The notes under the pieces: generated by a model
Database searches by the model: none
The model's input: only the letters and a program-made list of their open reading frames with translations
Told to the model about the DNA's origin: nothing
Translations under genes and position numbers: made by a program
In this document: in pieces, positions 16,445 to 23,277 of the stretch
How positions within the stretch are numbered: position 1 is the first letter of the stretch
Layout of the letters: every line of letters begins with the position of its first letter
Assembly: GCF_019803445.1 (NCBI RefSeq)
Contig: NZ_CP081845.1
Coordinates: 1 to 38,127, forward strand
DNA: 38,127 bases
Reading direction: 5' to 3'
From: Caenibius sp. WL
GTDB lineage: Bacteria; Pseudomonadota; Alphaproteobacteria; Sphingomonadales; Sphingomonadaceae

Positions 16445-16996
16445 ATGACCATAGACGAGATGATCGGGGGCATTCTCGACCGCGAAGGCGGGTTCGTGGA
16501 TCATCCTTCCGATCCGGGCGGCGCGACGATGTTCGGCATCACGCAGGCGGTTGCCCGCGCCAACGGCTACACCGGCCCGATGCGGAGCCTGCCGAAGGCG
16601 ACGGCCATCGAAATCTACCGGCGTGAATATATCGAGAAGCCGGGGTTTCTGGCCGTGGCAGAGATTGACCCGCTGGTGGCGGAGGAACTGATCGACAGCG
16701 GCGTGAACGCAGGGCCGCAGCGGGCGCGCCTGTGGTTTCAGCAGGCCCTCAACGTGCTCAATCGGCGGCAGAAGGACTATGCCGACATTGCCGAAGATGG
16801 GAAGATCGGCCCGCGCTCTATCGCCGCCTTTCAGGCGCTCCGCCGCCGCCGTGGGGAAGCGAAAGCGCGGCAGCTTATGCTCAAGACGCTGAACGGCCTC
16901 CAGTTCATGCACTATTTCGGATTGGCCAAGGGCGGGACGAAATTCGAAGATTTTATGATCGGCTGGATGGACAGCCGGATTGGCGGGCTGGCATGA
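16445..16996 (+). CDS. Endolysin, glycoside hydrolase family 108 N-acetylmuramidase
   Basis: 183 residues. The GH108 signature is clear: DREGGFVDHPSDPGGATMFGIT at residues 12-33, with catalytic Glu14, followed by the family's C-terminal peptidoglycan-binding-like half (VNAGPQRARLWFQQALN, DGKIGPRSIAAFQAL). It cleaves the glycan backbone of peptidoglycan at the end of infection. No signal peptide or signal-anchor, so release through a holin is required, consistent with the membrane proteins on both sides. Stop overlaps the next ATG by four bases. Confidence 0.9.
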   Translation: MTIDEMIGGILDREGGFVDHPSDPGGATMFGITQAVARANGYTGPMRSLPKATAIEIYRREYIEKPGFLAVAEIDPLVAEELIDSGVNAGPQRARLWFQQALNVLNRRQKDYADIAEDGKIGPRSIAAFQALRRRRGEAKARQLMLKTLNGLQFMHYFGLAKGGTKFEDFMIGWMDSRIGGLA

Positions 16997-17361
16997 CGCA
17001 CGCAGCGAATTTCCTCCGCTGGCTGGGCCATCCCTTCCGCGTTCTCGCCTGCGCTGCCCGGGCGTTGATCAACCTGACACAGACGCAGATCCGCGCGCTG
17101 TTCTCGCTCGGCATGCTGGGCGGCATCATCGCCCTTTCGCTGCAGAACATCGGCCTGATCGTTATGGTGCGCCGGGTCTTGGGCGACGCATCGCCGGGTT
17201 CACTGTTCGGCCAGATGGCGCTCAATCAGCAGTGGTGGAACAACGCCATCATGGCCGGTTTCGGGCTGATCCTTGGGCTTGTCGTCTTCGGCGCCGATTA
17301 CTTCCGGGCCAAAGTGGACCAGCGCGAAGTCGAGTTCGGGCGGGGAAAGCCTGAGGAATGA
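16993..17361 (+). CDS. Holin, two transmembrane segments
   Basis: 122 residues with hydrophobic helices at about 37-58 (LFSLGMLGGIIALSLQNIGLIVM) and 84-103 (AIMAGFGLILGLVVFGADYF), a basic cytoplasmic N-terminus and a charged C-tail (RAKVDQREVEFGRGKPEE). Topology and position directly after the endolysin fit a class II holin that forms the pore for endolysin escape. The ATG overlaps the endolysin stop (ATGA). No sequence family recognised with certainty. Confidence 0.75.
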   Translation: MTHAANFLRWLGHPFRVLACAARALINLTQTQIRALFSLGMLGGIIALSLQNIGLIVMVRRVLGDASPGSLFGQMALNQQWWNNAIMAGFGLILGLVVFGADYFRAKVDQREVEFGRGKPEE

Positions 17362-17362
17362 G

Positions 17363-17413
17363 GCGTTGCGGCACCAATCAGACATTTGGGGGGTATGAGC
17401 GGCACCGCAACGC
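17363..17413 (+). repeat. 9-bp inverted repeat between holin and Rz
   Basis: GCGTTGCGG (17363-17371) and CCGCAACGC (17405-17413) flank a 33-base loop just before the Rz Shine-Dalgarno. It could fold in mRNA and modulate spanin translation. No T-run. Confidence 0.35.
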
Positions 17414-17428
17414 GACGGGGAGTATTCC

Positions 17429-17803
17429 ATGGAACGATATCTGACAAGCGCGCTCGGCTTCCTGTCGGGCGCATGGAAGTGGCTGGCGATCTGCCTTGCC
17501 GTGGCGGTGCTGGCGTTCGTCAAAGGCTGCAACCACGGACGAAGCATCGAGCAGGCCGCGCAAGCTCGCGCTGCCGGGGTGGCCCGCGATCTGGCCGACC
17601 AATCGGCGGGGCAATCAGCGCAGGATCGCGAAACAGACCGGCAGGCGGCCGGACAGGCTCAGAAAGGACGAGACGATGCGATACGGAACGCGAACGATAC
17701 TGGCCGCCCTGGCGCTGCCAGCAATGCTCTTAACTGTGAGCGGTTGCGGCAGGCAGGCCGGGACGTTTCAGGGCTTCCCGCCTGTGGAGGACGTGCGGAC
17801 TGA
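17429..17803 (+). CDS. Rz: Rz-like inner-membrane spanin
   Basis: 124 residues. One N-terminal membrane helix (about 12-31, WKWLAICLAVAVLAFV) and a long charged periplasmic coiled-coil region rich in Ala, Gln, Arg and Asp. This is the i-spanin layout; it bridges to the Rz1 lipoprotein to fuse inner and outer membranes at lysis. GGGGAG lies eight bases before the ATG. The C-terminal third overlaps the Rz1 gene in another frame by 128 bp, the classic nested spanin arrangement. Confidence 0.75.
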   Translation: MERYLTSALGFLSGAWKWLAICLAVAVLAFVKGCNHGRSIEQAAQARAAGVARDLADQSAGQSAQDRETDRQAAGQAQKGRDDAIRNANDTGRPGAASNALNCERLRQAGRDVSGLPACGGRAD

Positions 17804-17969
17804 GCCAAAGCCTGTGCCCGGGCCGGAAGTGTTCGAGAGCGAACAGGCCGCCCGAACGTTCGAAAGTGCAATTGAAGCGTGGGGCGAACGCGGCTGGTCC
17901 GCTGTGGCACGTATCTGCCGCGATGCGGTTCGAAAAGGTGCCCCGTACCCTGAGGGGTGGTGTCTCTGA
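17676..17969 (+). CDS. Rz1: Rz1-like outer-membrane spanin lipoprotein
   Basis: 97 residues starting within Rz in another frame with AAGGA upstream. Signal peptide (MRYGTRTILAALALPAMLL) ends in the lipobox V21-S22-G23-C24, so Cys24 would be lipidated and the protein anchored in the outer membrane. The mature part contains a Pro-rich linker (GFPPVEDVRTEPKPVPGPE), as expected for Rz1, and a longer C-terminal tail (ESAIEAWGERGW...) than the shortest Rz1 proteins. The nested position strongly supports the call. Confidence 0.8.
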   Translation: MRYGTRTILAALALPAMLLTVSGCGRQAGTFQGFPPVEDVRTEPKPVPGPEVFESEQAARTFESAIEAWGERGWSAVARICRDAVRKGAPYPEGWCL

Positions 17970-18121
17970 GGACAGTTAGACCTGCGGCAGCCGGGGACGA
18001 GAAGGGGTTTATGGTCGCCGCAGGTCATCTGTTGCCCAAGGAAGGCGAGAGGATAACGGCGGTCTGGCTGAGAAGTTCCGGCAGATGTGAAATCGATTCA
18101 GGTGGATAGTGCGCGCACTTT

Positions 18122-18147
18122 GTTCCGCATTTGTTCTGGCGTATAAT
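18122..18147 (+). promoter_or_regulatory. LexA box overlapping a sigma-70 promoter
   Basis: GTTC-CGCATTT-GTTC (18122-18136) is a perfect alphaproteobacterial SOS box (GTTC-N7-GTTC). It overlaps the -35 (TTGTTC, 18120-18125) and ends six bases before a perfect TATAAT (18142-18147, spacer 16). LexA binding would block this promoter until DNA damage. It drives the 18176 gene. Confidence 0.8.
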
Positions 18148-18175
18148 CGGGCCACACCCGAGTCGCGAGGACCCC

Positions 18176-18604
18176 ATGGACGACCCCGTTATTACCGCTT
18201 TCACCGAGTACCCGTATCGCCTTCCGGACTATGATGCGCCTGTTGCGCGCCGGGTGGCGGCGTACTGCAAGGTCAACTCCATTGCGATGACGATTGAGCA
18301 GATCGAAACCGTACTGTTCGCGCCTGAGGAAGATCGCCTCAAGATCGTCAAGGAGTTGGGCTTTACCGAACCGCGTGTTGCGCTGACGGCGATGTACCTA
18401 CGCTGGGAGCCCTATCAGGAGGCCCGTGACGAAGGCGATTACGACTGGAAGGTTTCGCGGCCGGATTATTACGCGCGGATCGCCACCGATCCAATCGACG
18501 CAAGCATGGCGTTCGATCTGGAGCCGGAGGATTTCGAAGCTCTCTCGCAAGCCGAAACCACGAAAAGAGCGAAAGCCGGTCAGCCGGAGCTATCGTTTGA
18601 CTGA
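18176..18604 (+). CDS. SOS-controlled protein with C-terminal beta-clamp-binding motif
   Basis: 142 residues, acidic, not a family I can name. The ATG has GAGGA directly upstream and lies 29 bases after the TATAAT. The last residues read QPELSFD: Q136-x-x-L139-x-F141 fits the hexapeptide used by replication proteins to dock on the beta sliding clamp. Otherwise helical with Trp/Tyr-rich blocks (YLRWEPYQEARDEGDYDW). LexA control plus a clamp motif suggests a factor acting at stalled or damaged replication forks, or one that diverts host replication, after induction. It converges on and overlaps the SRAP gene by 15 bp. Confidence 0.75.
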   Translation: MDDPVITAFTEYPYRLPDYDAPVARRVAAYCKVNSIAMTIEQIETVLFAPEEDRLKIVKELGFTEPRVALTAMYLRWEPYQEARDEGDYDWKVSRPDYYARIATDPIDASMAFDLEPEDFEALSQAETTKRAKAGQPELSFD

Positions 18605-19183
18605 CCACAATTCATCCGTGGCATCGACGACAAGCGGGCCTTGCCACGTCTGGACAAGGGCGAATGCTTCGTCTGGCGTGCCATGGGTCCACTGCTGATA
18701 GTCGTCGGGGGCGAGGATGACCGGCATTCTGTCGTGGGCCTCGGCCATCTGCATGTTCGCGTCCGTCATGACCATCGAATAGCACAGGCCCCATTCGTCG
18801 CTGTGTCGCCAGATACCAGCCACAGCGAAGGCATCCGTATCGGGCAGGCTGTACCAGGTCTTTGTCATGGCGCCGGGCTTGCCCCATGCTTCCGCCCATT
18901 GGCTGACCGGAATAAGGCAACGCCGTCGTTCGAAGCTGTCGCGCCAGAAGAATGTGCGCAGCTTGTCGTCACGCGTGTTGTTGACCGGCTTCGGCTTCGA
19001 TGTGGGCTTCATGTGCTTCAGACGCGCCGGGAAGCCCCAGTTCATCGCCTTGGGCTGGCCGCTCTCGATCACAATGCCCGGATAGTTGGGGTAGATATCC
19101 AGCGGCACATTGAGCTGCTGGATTTCCTCTGCGGTGAAATCGAACACCTTCTGGCTTGGGTCGAGGCGGTAGAGGTTGCACAC
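18590..19183 (-). CDS. SRAP (YedK/HMCES) family DNA-protein crosslink protein
   Basis: 197 residues, GTG start so that Cys2 becomes the N-terminal catalytic residue after Met removal. The active-site set is present: C2, N69 (VNNTRDDK), E98 in the QWAEA block and H150 (AHDRMP). SRAP proteins form a thiazolidine crosslink with abasic sites in single-stranded DNA and shield them from breakage. Phage copies may protect the genome or antagonise host repair. There is no good LexA box in front of this copy, only a degenerate GTTC half-site. It faces the SOS-controlled gene at 18176. Confidence 0.85.
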   Translation of the reverse strand: MCNLYRLDPSQKVFDFTAEEIQQLNVPLDIYPNYPGIVIESGQPKAMNWGFPARLKHMKPTSKPKPVNNTRDDKLRTFFWRDSFERRRCLIPVSQWAEAWGKPGAMTKTWYSLPDTDAFAVAGIWRHSDEWGLCYSMVMTDANMQMAEAHDRMPVILAPDDYQQWTHGTPDEAFALVQTWQGPLVVDATDELWSVKR

Positions 19184-19233
19184 CGAACGAAGGTGGTGCG
19201 CCGCCGACCACCTGTCAATCGAAGCCCCGCGCC

Positions 19234-19557
19234 ATGAATCGCCGCCCGACCCTGCGCCAGATGAATATTCTCGCGATCAACGTGCTGATCGATGCGGCCC
19301 GCCGCGCGAAGTGGGGCCCAATCGAGCGGACGGACGCGCACCGCCTTGCTCTGGCCTGGCTGGTGCACAACCGCATCGCGACATCGGAAGTGGCTGACGG
19401 ACTGTGGACCACGCTCGGAAGCGAAGTAAGCGACCGCGGCGCACACACGCAATATTGCCGCGATCGTGCATTGCAGTGTCCGATTTCCAGTTGGCAGAGC
19501 AAGGCAATGCTGCCGGACGACTGGTATTGGATCAACGACAAGCCACCCGCCGACTGA
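19234..19557 (+). CDS. Hypothetical protein of the DNA-damage region
   Basis: 107 residues from ATG 19234 (MNRRPTLRQMN); an upstream ATG at 19156 lies inside the SRAP gene on the other strand and is not used. Predominantly helical with conserved-looking Trp/Arg/Asp pattern (HRLALAWLVHNRIATSEV, LPDDWYWINDK). Divergent from SRAP, convergent with the 19568-19887 gene. No strong Shine-Dalgarno. Function unknown; no motif that I recognise. Confidence 0.6.
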   Translation: MNRRPTLRQMNILAINVLIDAARRAKWGPIERTDAHRLALAWLVHNRIATSEVADGLWTTLGSEVSDRGAHTQYCRDRALQCPISSWQSKAMLPDDWYWINDKPPAD

Positions 19558-19571
19558 CCCGGATCGGTCAG
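19554..19571. terminator. Short hairpin holding two convergent stop codons
   Basis: CTGACC-CGGATC-GGTCAG: the TGA of the plus gene (19555-19557) and the TGA of the minus gene (19570-19568) lie in the two arms. It supports these positions as the true ends of both genes; terminator activity itself is weak at best because no T-run follows. Confidence 0.4.
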
Positions 19572-19887
19572 CTGCGCACCCGCCGCAACGCGCGTTTCCA
19601 TTCCCGCTCAGGCGGCATCGGTAGATCAAAGGTCGGTTCGGCCTTGGTGTGGCAAACTCCGGCTCCACCTTGCGCTTGTCGGTCGCATAGCACCGCGAGC
19701 AGTAGAACCGCCTGCGCAACTGGCTGAAGCGATCATCCCAGCCCCTTTGGAAGCAGTGCCACCATAGGGCGTGCGGATCGAACACAACCACATGCCCGCA
19801 TGAGCAGGTCGCAGCAACGCAGGTCTGGAAGGTGGCGGCTTCGAAGGCGCTATCTGGAACTCTTACGCCGTCTGCATAACGAGGCAC
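19568..19887 (-). pseudogene. Zinc-ribbon-type small protein, apparently frameshifted
   Basis: From ATG 19887 about 80 residues look real: MPRYADGVRVPD, CSCGHVVVFDPHALWWHCFQRGWDD, FYCSRCYATDKRKVEPE, with two Cys pairs able to bind zinc. That frame then runs on without a stop into antisense of neighbouring genes. In the -1 frame (minus strand) the expected ending is visible: AEPTFDLPMPPEREWKRALRRVRS and a stop at 19570-19568. One base appears missing near the TTT at about 19651-19662. The restored protein would be about 106 residues. Function unknown. Either a decayed gene, a sequencing error, or a frameshifting gene. Confidence 0.55.
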
Positions 19888-19928
19888 GAAATCATCCAGT
19901 CACGGGTCGGCGGGCTGTTTGCTCACCG

Positions 19929-20132
19929 TCACACCTTGGGATTGCCGAGGTGCAGGCGAGGGACCCTCACGAAGTCCCCACTCTCTTTCAGCGCCGCCAC
20001 GATATCGGGGATGAGCCGGTCGATCTCGACCAGGTGCGTCATGTGCTTGGTGGATTTGAACGCGGACTCCCCAACGATGCGGTGGAGACGTTCAAGCTCG
20101 GGGATGAGTTCGTCTCGTTCCATGCGTTCCAT
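19929..20132 (-). CDS. LexA-controlled 67-residue protein
   Basis: 67 residues, mainly helical (ELIPELERLHRIVG, IDRLIPDIVAALKESG), charged, no membrane segment, no family recognised. Its ATG lies five bases from a perfect LexA box (20137-20151), so LexA would cover the start region and transcription would depend on DNA damage. It is the first gene of a minus-strand run that continues to the 19568-19887 gene 41 bases further on. Small SOS-induced proteins often inhibit division or polymerases; here that is only inference. Confidence 0.65.
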   Translation of the reverse strand: MERMERDELIPELERLHRIVGESAFKSTKHMTHLVEIDRLIPDIVAALKESGDFVRVPRLHLGNPKV

Positions 20133-20136
20133 ATGA

Positions 20137-20151
20137 GAACAATACGGGAAC
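20137..20151 (-). promoter_or_regulatory. LexA box upstream of the 67-residue gene
   Basis: GAAC-AATACGG-GAAC on the plus strand, which is GTTC-N7-GTTC on the minus strand, a perfect alphaproteobacterial SOS box immediately before the start codon at 20132. Three extra GTTC half-sites spaced five bases apart lie inside the gene start (20108-20129). Confidence 0.75.
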
Positions 20152-20187
20152 GAAAGTGATTCGGGAAGGCGAGATTTCGTGCGAAAA

Positions 20188-20372
20188 GGTTAGCCAAAAA
20201 ATCTCAGGACTGGCGGAATCGCGTGAGTCAAAATCGATGGTTAGCCAAACTTATCTGTTTGATATCGCTATCCTGTTTAAGACCTGTAGGGCGCGCCACC
20301 TTAAAAATTATTGTTTTCTAATCAACATCTTCTTGGCGGTTAGCCAAATCGGTTTTGTATTGGGTAGCCAAA
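20188..20372. other. Putative attP region with four integrase arm-type repeats
   Basis: GGTTAGCCAAA occurs at 20188-20198, 20239-20249 and 20338-20348, and once with one mismatch (GGGTAGCCAAA) at 20362-20372, all in the same orientation. The set flanks an AT-richer stretch (about 20240-20335) just beyond the 3-prime end of the integrase gene; the last two copies are inside the integrase C-terminal codons. This fits arm-type sites around an attP core. The core itself, and whether the target is a tRNA gene, cannot be read from the phage alone. Confidence 0.6.
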
Positions 20373-21388
20373 CCCATGGCTGTATCGGCCAGTCGCACCT
20401 GTTCCGCATCGCGCGTATATCGCGCCACTTCGGCGTCACTGGAATGCCCGGTAATCGATTTGATCAACTGATTTGATAGACCCAATTCAGCCAAGCGTCG
20501 GGCGCAAGCCTTCCGCAGCCCGTGCATTGAATAGCCCTGCAAGCCCGACGCTCGGCACGCATCGCCAAACCAATTGCCGAAGCCATTGCGGGTCCGAGGC
20601 ACGCCCAGTCTGGTGACGATGTAGGCGAGGTGCCCACTTGGAGTGGCTGCGATGCTTTTTGCCAAATCAGGATGGATCGGAATGCGAAGCTCCTTGCTGG
20701 TTTTCACCTGCGTGATTCGGATGCGTCCCTTCTCGACATGCTGCGGGCCCATGCGACAGACATCGCTTTTGCGCTGGCCGGTATAAAGCGCCAGATCGAA
20801 AGCAAGCCGCTCCTGTGTGCCGATAGGCCAACGCGCCTGGAACGCCGCAATATGCTCCTCTTGCCATGTCTGATAACCACCAGTGCGCGACTTCACCCCG
20901 CGCACCACACGGGCAGGATTATCGTTGCGCATTCCCATGAGGATGGCGAAATCGAACAGTTGGCCGAGGCGCTTTTTCAGGTTGTTGGCCGCTGAGGGCG
21001 TCGCCTGCATCTTCGTCATCAGATTGGCGACGTGCTTCGCATTCATGCCTGCAACCGTACGGTTCCCATATGTCGCTCGAAACCGCTCCAATTCGCCCCT
21101 GTAGATCCGTTGCGTCTGTGGCTTGGTGTCTTTGAAGTATGCGCTCTGATAGAAGCGGGAGATCAGATCGTCGAAAGTGCCGGGCACGGTCTTTGCCTCA
21201 GCGGCCTCTATCCTGCCGTTTTCCAGCCACTCCTTATAGATCTGCGTAAATTCAGCAGTCCCGGGCACCTCTGAAACGTAGGCCGTTTGCCATCCTGTAC
21301 GACGCAGACGCACGCGTTCTCGGCCATGGCGGTCTTTGAACGCGCTGGCGAATTTGGGCAGAACATTATTCATTCGAGGTCGGCCCAT
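20318..21388 (-). CDS. int: Tyrosine site-specific integrase
   Basis: 356 residues. N-terminal arm-binding part (about 1-60), SAM-like core-binding domain (about 70-165, ISRFYQSAYFKDTKPQTQRIYRGEL region) and a catalytic domain with the full tyrosine recombinase set: Arg206 (TGQRKSD), Lys229 in the beta-hairpin, His289-x-x-Arg292 (MHGLRKA), His315 (TGHSS) and nucleophile Tyr324 (ARYTRD). It integrates the phage at attB and, with an excisionase, removes it. GGAAG precedes the ATG. It is the promoter-distal gene of the leftward early operon, next to attP. Confidence 0.93.
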   Translation of the reverse strand: MGRPRMNNVLPKFASAFKDRHGRERVRLRRTGWQTAYVSEVPGTAEFTQIYKEWLENGRIEAAEAKTVPGTFDDLISRFYQSAYFKDTKPQTQRIYRGELERFRATYGNRTVAGMNAKHVANLMTKMQATPSAANNLKKRLGQLFDFAILMGMRNDNPARVVRGVKSRTGGYQTWQEEHIAAFQARWPIGTQERLAFDLALYTGQRKSDVCRMGPQHVEKGRIRITQVKTSKELRIPIHPDLAKSIAATPSGHLAYIVTRLGVPRTRNGFGNWFGDACRASGLQGYSMHGLRKACARRLAELGLSNQLIKSITGHSSDAEVARYTRDAEQVRLADTAMGLATQYKTDLANRQEDVD

Positions 21389-21543
21389 TCATTCACTTCC
21401 GATGCTGATTTGGGCGATCCGGTAATAATGACGATTTTCCCGTTGGGGTCTATCTCGATTTTGGCGATGGGGAGACCTGCAGCGATAGTGCCTGCCGCCG
21501 CGCGCTTCACATCGGCCTGTTTGAAGCGAACGTGCGCCGTCAT
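21370..21543 (-). CDS. Small accessory protein before integrase
   Basis: 57 residues beginning MTAHVRFKQADVKRAAAGT, with a compact beta motif AKIEIDPNGKIVIITG, a form frequent just upstream of integrases in alphaproteobacterial prophages. It overlaps int by 19 bp and the preceding gene by four. Size and position would suit an excisionase or directionality factor, but no winged-helix signature is visible, so that remains a guess. Confidence 0.65.
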   Translation of the reverse strand: MTAHVRFKQADVKRAAAGTIAAGLPIAKIEIDPNGKIVIITGSPKSASEVNEWADLE

Positions 21544-21812
21544 CCGTCCATCTCCTCTGCGATAGCCCTGAGAGAGGCGGATGTCTTCTGACGGGCTGCG
21601 TTGCTGATCGTGTGATCTGGCGCCCAATAGGTTTGATCATGTCCAGATGCCGTGGTGTAAACCACCTTGGTTCCTGCATGGTTGGCGCGGACACTGACGT
21701 AATCATCATCGGGCTTGAACAGCGCTAGTTCAGCCAGCACATCAATTTCGTTGCTGTAACCGCGCAGGGCTTCGCACCGTTCTGCGAGCGCAATGAGGTC
21801 TGCTTTGGTCAT
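21540..21812 (-). CDS. Early-operon protein, unknown
   Basis: 90 residues. Helical N-terminus (KADLIALAERCEAL) followed by a strand-rich part (YVSVRANHAGTKVVYTTASGHDQTYW) and a helical end. The overall plan, a short phage early protein with a helix then beta-hairpin, is common, and the sequence is not recognised. Overlaps both neighbours by four bases, so it is translationally coupled. Confidence 0.6.
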   Translation of the reverse strand: MTKADLIALAERCEALRGYSNEIDVLAELALFKPDDDYVSVRANHAGTKVVYTTASGHDQTYWAPDHTISNAARQKTSASLRAIAEEMDG

Positions 21813-22279
21813 GTGGAATCCCCCGAATAATCAGGTAGCAGCGCGGGCATTTCCCTAGTCTTGTATGCATGCGCGATGCGCGGCTTAGCTTCTTCGCTGA
21901 CTGTGCGACCGTTCGGCAGGACGATGTGCGCCATGAATTCGTCGTCAAACTCGCTGATCCCGCTTTCGATGGCTTCCATCTTGGCTTTGATCACCAGCGC
22001 CAGCGCCCGCCACCGTTGGCGGCAGGCCTGCTCCCATTCCTTTAGCGCCGCGTCCGCTGTGCGCATGCCTCGGCTATGGTGCGTGAACCGCTTTTCATCG
22101 CGCGCTGGCATCGGCAGCACAAACTTGACCTGCCGCTCGTTCATCGCGAACGCGATCACGGCGCGGGTAGCATCCCAGCCCGACATGAAGCCGGATGCGC
22201 CATAGCGCTCGATCAGTCGTTCAATTTCGGCCTTGCTGTTGGAGACCGATACGGACGTGTTTTCGGCGTACCTGCTCAC
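21809..22279 (-). CDS. Early-operon protein, unknown
   Basis: 156 residues. Contains FAMNERQVKFVLPMPARDEKRFTHHSRG, then a helical WEQACRQRWRALALVIKAKMEAIESG and IVLPNGRTVSEEAKPRIAHAYKT, a combination that I have seen in small conserved proteins of Proteobacteria phages without a known role. ATG and stop overlap the neighbouring genes by four bases. No enzyme motif found. Confidence 0.7.
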   Translation of the reverse strand: MSRYAENTSVSVSNSKAEIERLIERYGASGFMSGWDATRAVIAFAMNERQVKFVLPMPARDEKRFTHHSRGMRTADAALKEWEQACRQRWRALALVIKAKMEAIESGISEFDDEFMAHIVLPNGRTVSEEAKPRIAHAYKTREMPALLPDYSGDST

Positions 22280-22680
22280 GCGTCACCGCCTTTCTGCCGC
22301 TCGGCTAGGAGGGCGTCGGCGTTAGACAGTTCGAGCAGGACATCGGCGTGACAATGCTTGTCCAGCGGGCACCAGCACGCGAGGTTCTTTCCGCGCAGTT
22401 CGGGCAACTCGTCCAGCATCTTGGCGCGGGCAGCGGCAGATTCTTCGCCATCCCAATTGTTACGCCAGTAGGGCGTGGCGAGCCATACGCGAAACGCGCC
22501 AGCACACCGCTCGCGAAGCTCGTCTGCCGTGCCAATATAGCCTGCTTCAGCGCAGCCGAATGGCGTAAACGGATTGCCCCATTTTGTGGGCCTCGCCACG
22601 CTCACTGTATTGGGCGGCATCTTCCAGCCCTTCTTACGGGAAAGCTGCACGCGCATGGGAGCGCTCGTGTTCTCAACCAT
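22276..22680 (-). CDS. DUF4326-family protein
   Basis: 134 residues from MVENTSAP. Diagnostic blocks of DUF4326 are visible: MRVQLSRKKGWKMPPNTVSVARPTKWGNPF near the start and LPELRGKNLACWCPLDKHCHADVLLELSN near the end, with a Cys/His cluster. The family is widespread in phages and its biochemical role is not established. An in-frame Met exists upstream (22728) inside the preceding gene; the chosen start leaves an eight-base overlap. Confidence 0.8.
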   Translation of the reverse strand: MVENTSAPMRVQLSRKKGWKMPPNTVSVARPTKWGNPFTPFGCAEAGYIGTADELRERCAGAFRVWLATPYWRNNWDGEESAAARAKMLDELPELRGKNLACWCPLDKHCHADVLLELSNADALLAERQKGGDA

Positions 22681-23089
22681 GATCGGCTCCTGTTCCTTTG
22701 AGGGCTTGGCGGATAGGTTCGACATCACTTTGGTCAGCGCGAGGGAACGACCGGATTTTCAGGTCAGCCCAGACCAGCGCCTCTCTCAGCCGTTCAATTT
22801 CGGCTCCTCGGATGCGGCGATCTATCAGAACAGCGATTTCGAGCGCGAGTGGATCGATTGCCGATTCCTGTGGATCAAGACCAAGCAGATAAGCGGGGGA
22901 GACGCCTAATGCGCGAGACAAGCCCCACACAGCCTTTACGGTTGGGTTCCGGCTGCGGCCTTGCTCAAGTTCCCACACGTGGCTCTTGGTGAAGCCCGAT
23001 GCACTAGCCACATCATCCAGTGACATTTTGCGGGCGCTCCGCGTAGAACGAATGCGCTCTTGCATGCCGGAGAAGTCGAAATCGCTCAT
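22673..23089 (-). CDS. XRE-family helix-turn-helix regulator in the early operon
   Basis: 138 residues from MSDFDFSG with GGAGG six bases upstream. Residues about 8-70 form an XRE HTH (IRSTRSARKMSLDDVASASGFTKSHVWELEQGRS, then RALGVSPAYLLGLDPQ), the helix-turn-helix of Cro/C1-like regulators. The remainder is a helical dimer-type segment. It sits in the middle of the leftward operon rather than at the immunity region, so it may regulate host genes, this operon, or lysogeny timing. No protease domain. Confidence 0.75.
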   Translation of the reverse strand: MSDFDFSGMQERIRSTRSARKMSLDDVASASGFTKSHVWELEQGRSRNPTVKAVWGLSRALGVSPAYLLGLDPQESAIDPLALEIAVLIDRRIRGAEIERLREALVWADLKIRSFPRADQSDVEPIRQALKGTGADHG

Positions 23090-23277
23090 GACGCGCCTCC
23101 CGAACGGATGGCTGACGCCTCCATCATCTTGCGGCAGAACTTGCATGTCACTTCAGCATCGCTGTCAGCGATATTCATCCCATCGACGCTATTCCGGTTC
23201 ATACGGCCGCAGAGGGTTGTGTTCCTCACTGCGCCAATGCTGCGCATTTGAACCTGCTTGCCCTTATGAAGAACCAT
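23086..23277 (-). CDS. Small Cys-rich early protein
   Basis: 63 residues from MVLHKGKQVQ with GGGAGG five bases upstream. One Cys near the middle (NTTLCGRMNRN) and a C-x-x-C pair (VTCKFCRKMM) could bind zinc together. Similar short zinc-type proteins are common in this class of operon. Overlaps the next gene's start by four and the previous gene's end by fourteen bases. Confidence 0.65.
   Translation of the reverse strand: MVLHKGKQVQMRSIGAVRNTTLCGRMNRNSVDGMNIADSDAEVTCKFCRKMMEASAIRSGGAS

Noticed and set aside
19184-19198. Possible SOS box before the SRAP gene (GCAC-N7-GTTC, minus strand)
   Set aside because: Only one arm matches GTTC; not accepted as a LexA site beside three perfect copies elsewhere.
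19069-19887. 272-residue minus-strand ORF read as one protein
   Set aside because: Only the first about 80 residues are protein-like; the rest is antisense to the 19234 gene and out of frame with SRAP. Interpreted as a frameshifted short gene.
20160-20335. tRNA 3-prime end as attP core
   Set aside because: No stretch folds as a tRNA or matches a convincing T-arm and acceptor; the core cannot be named.
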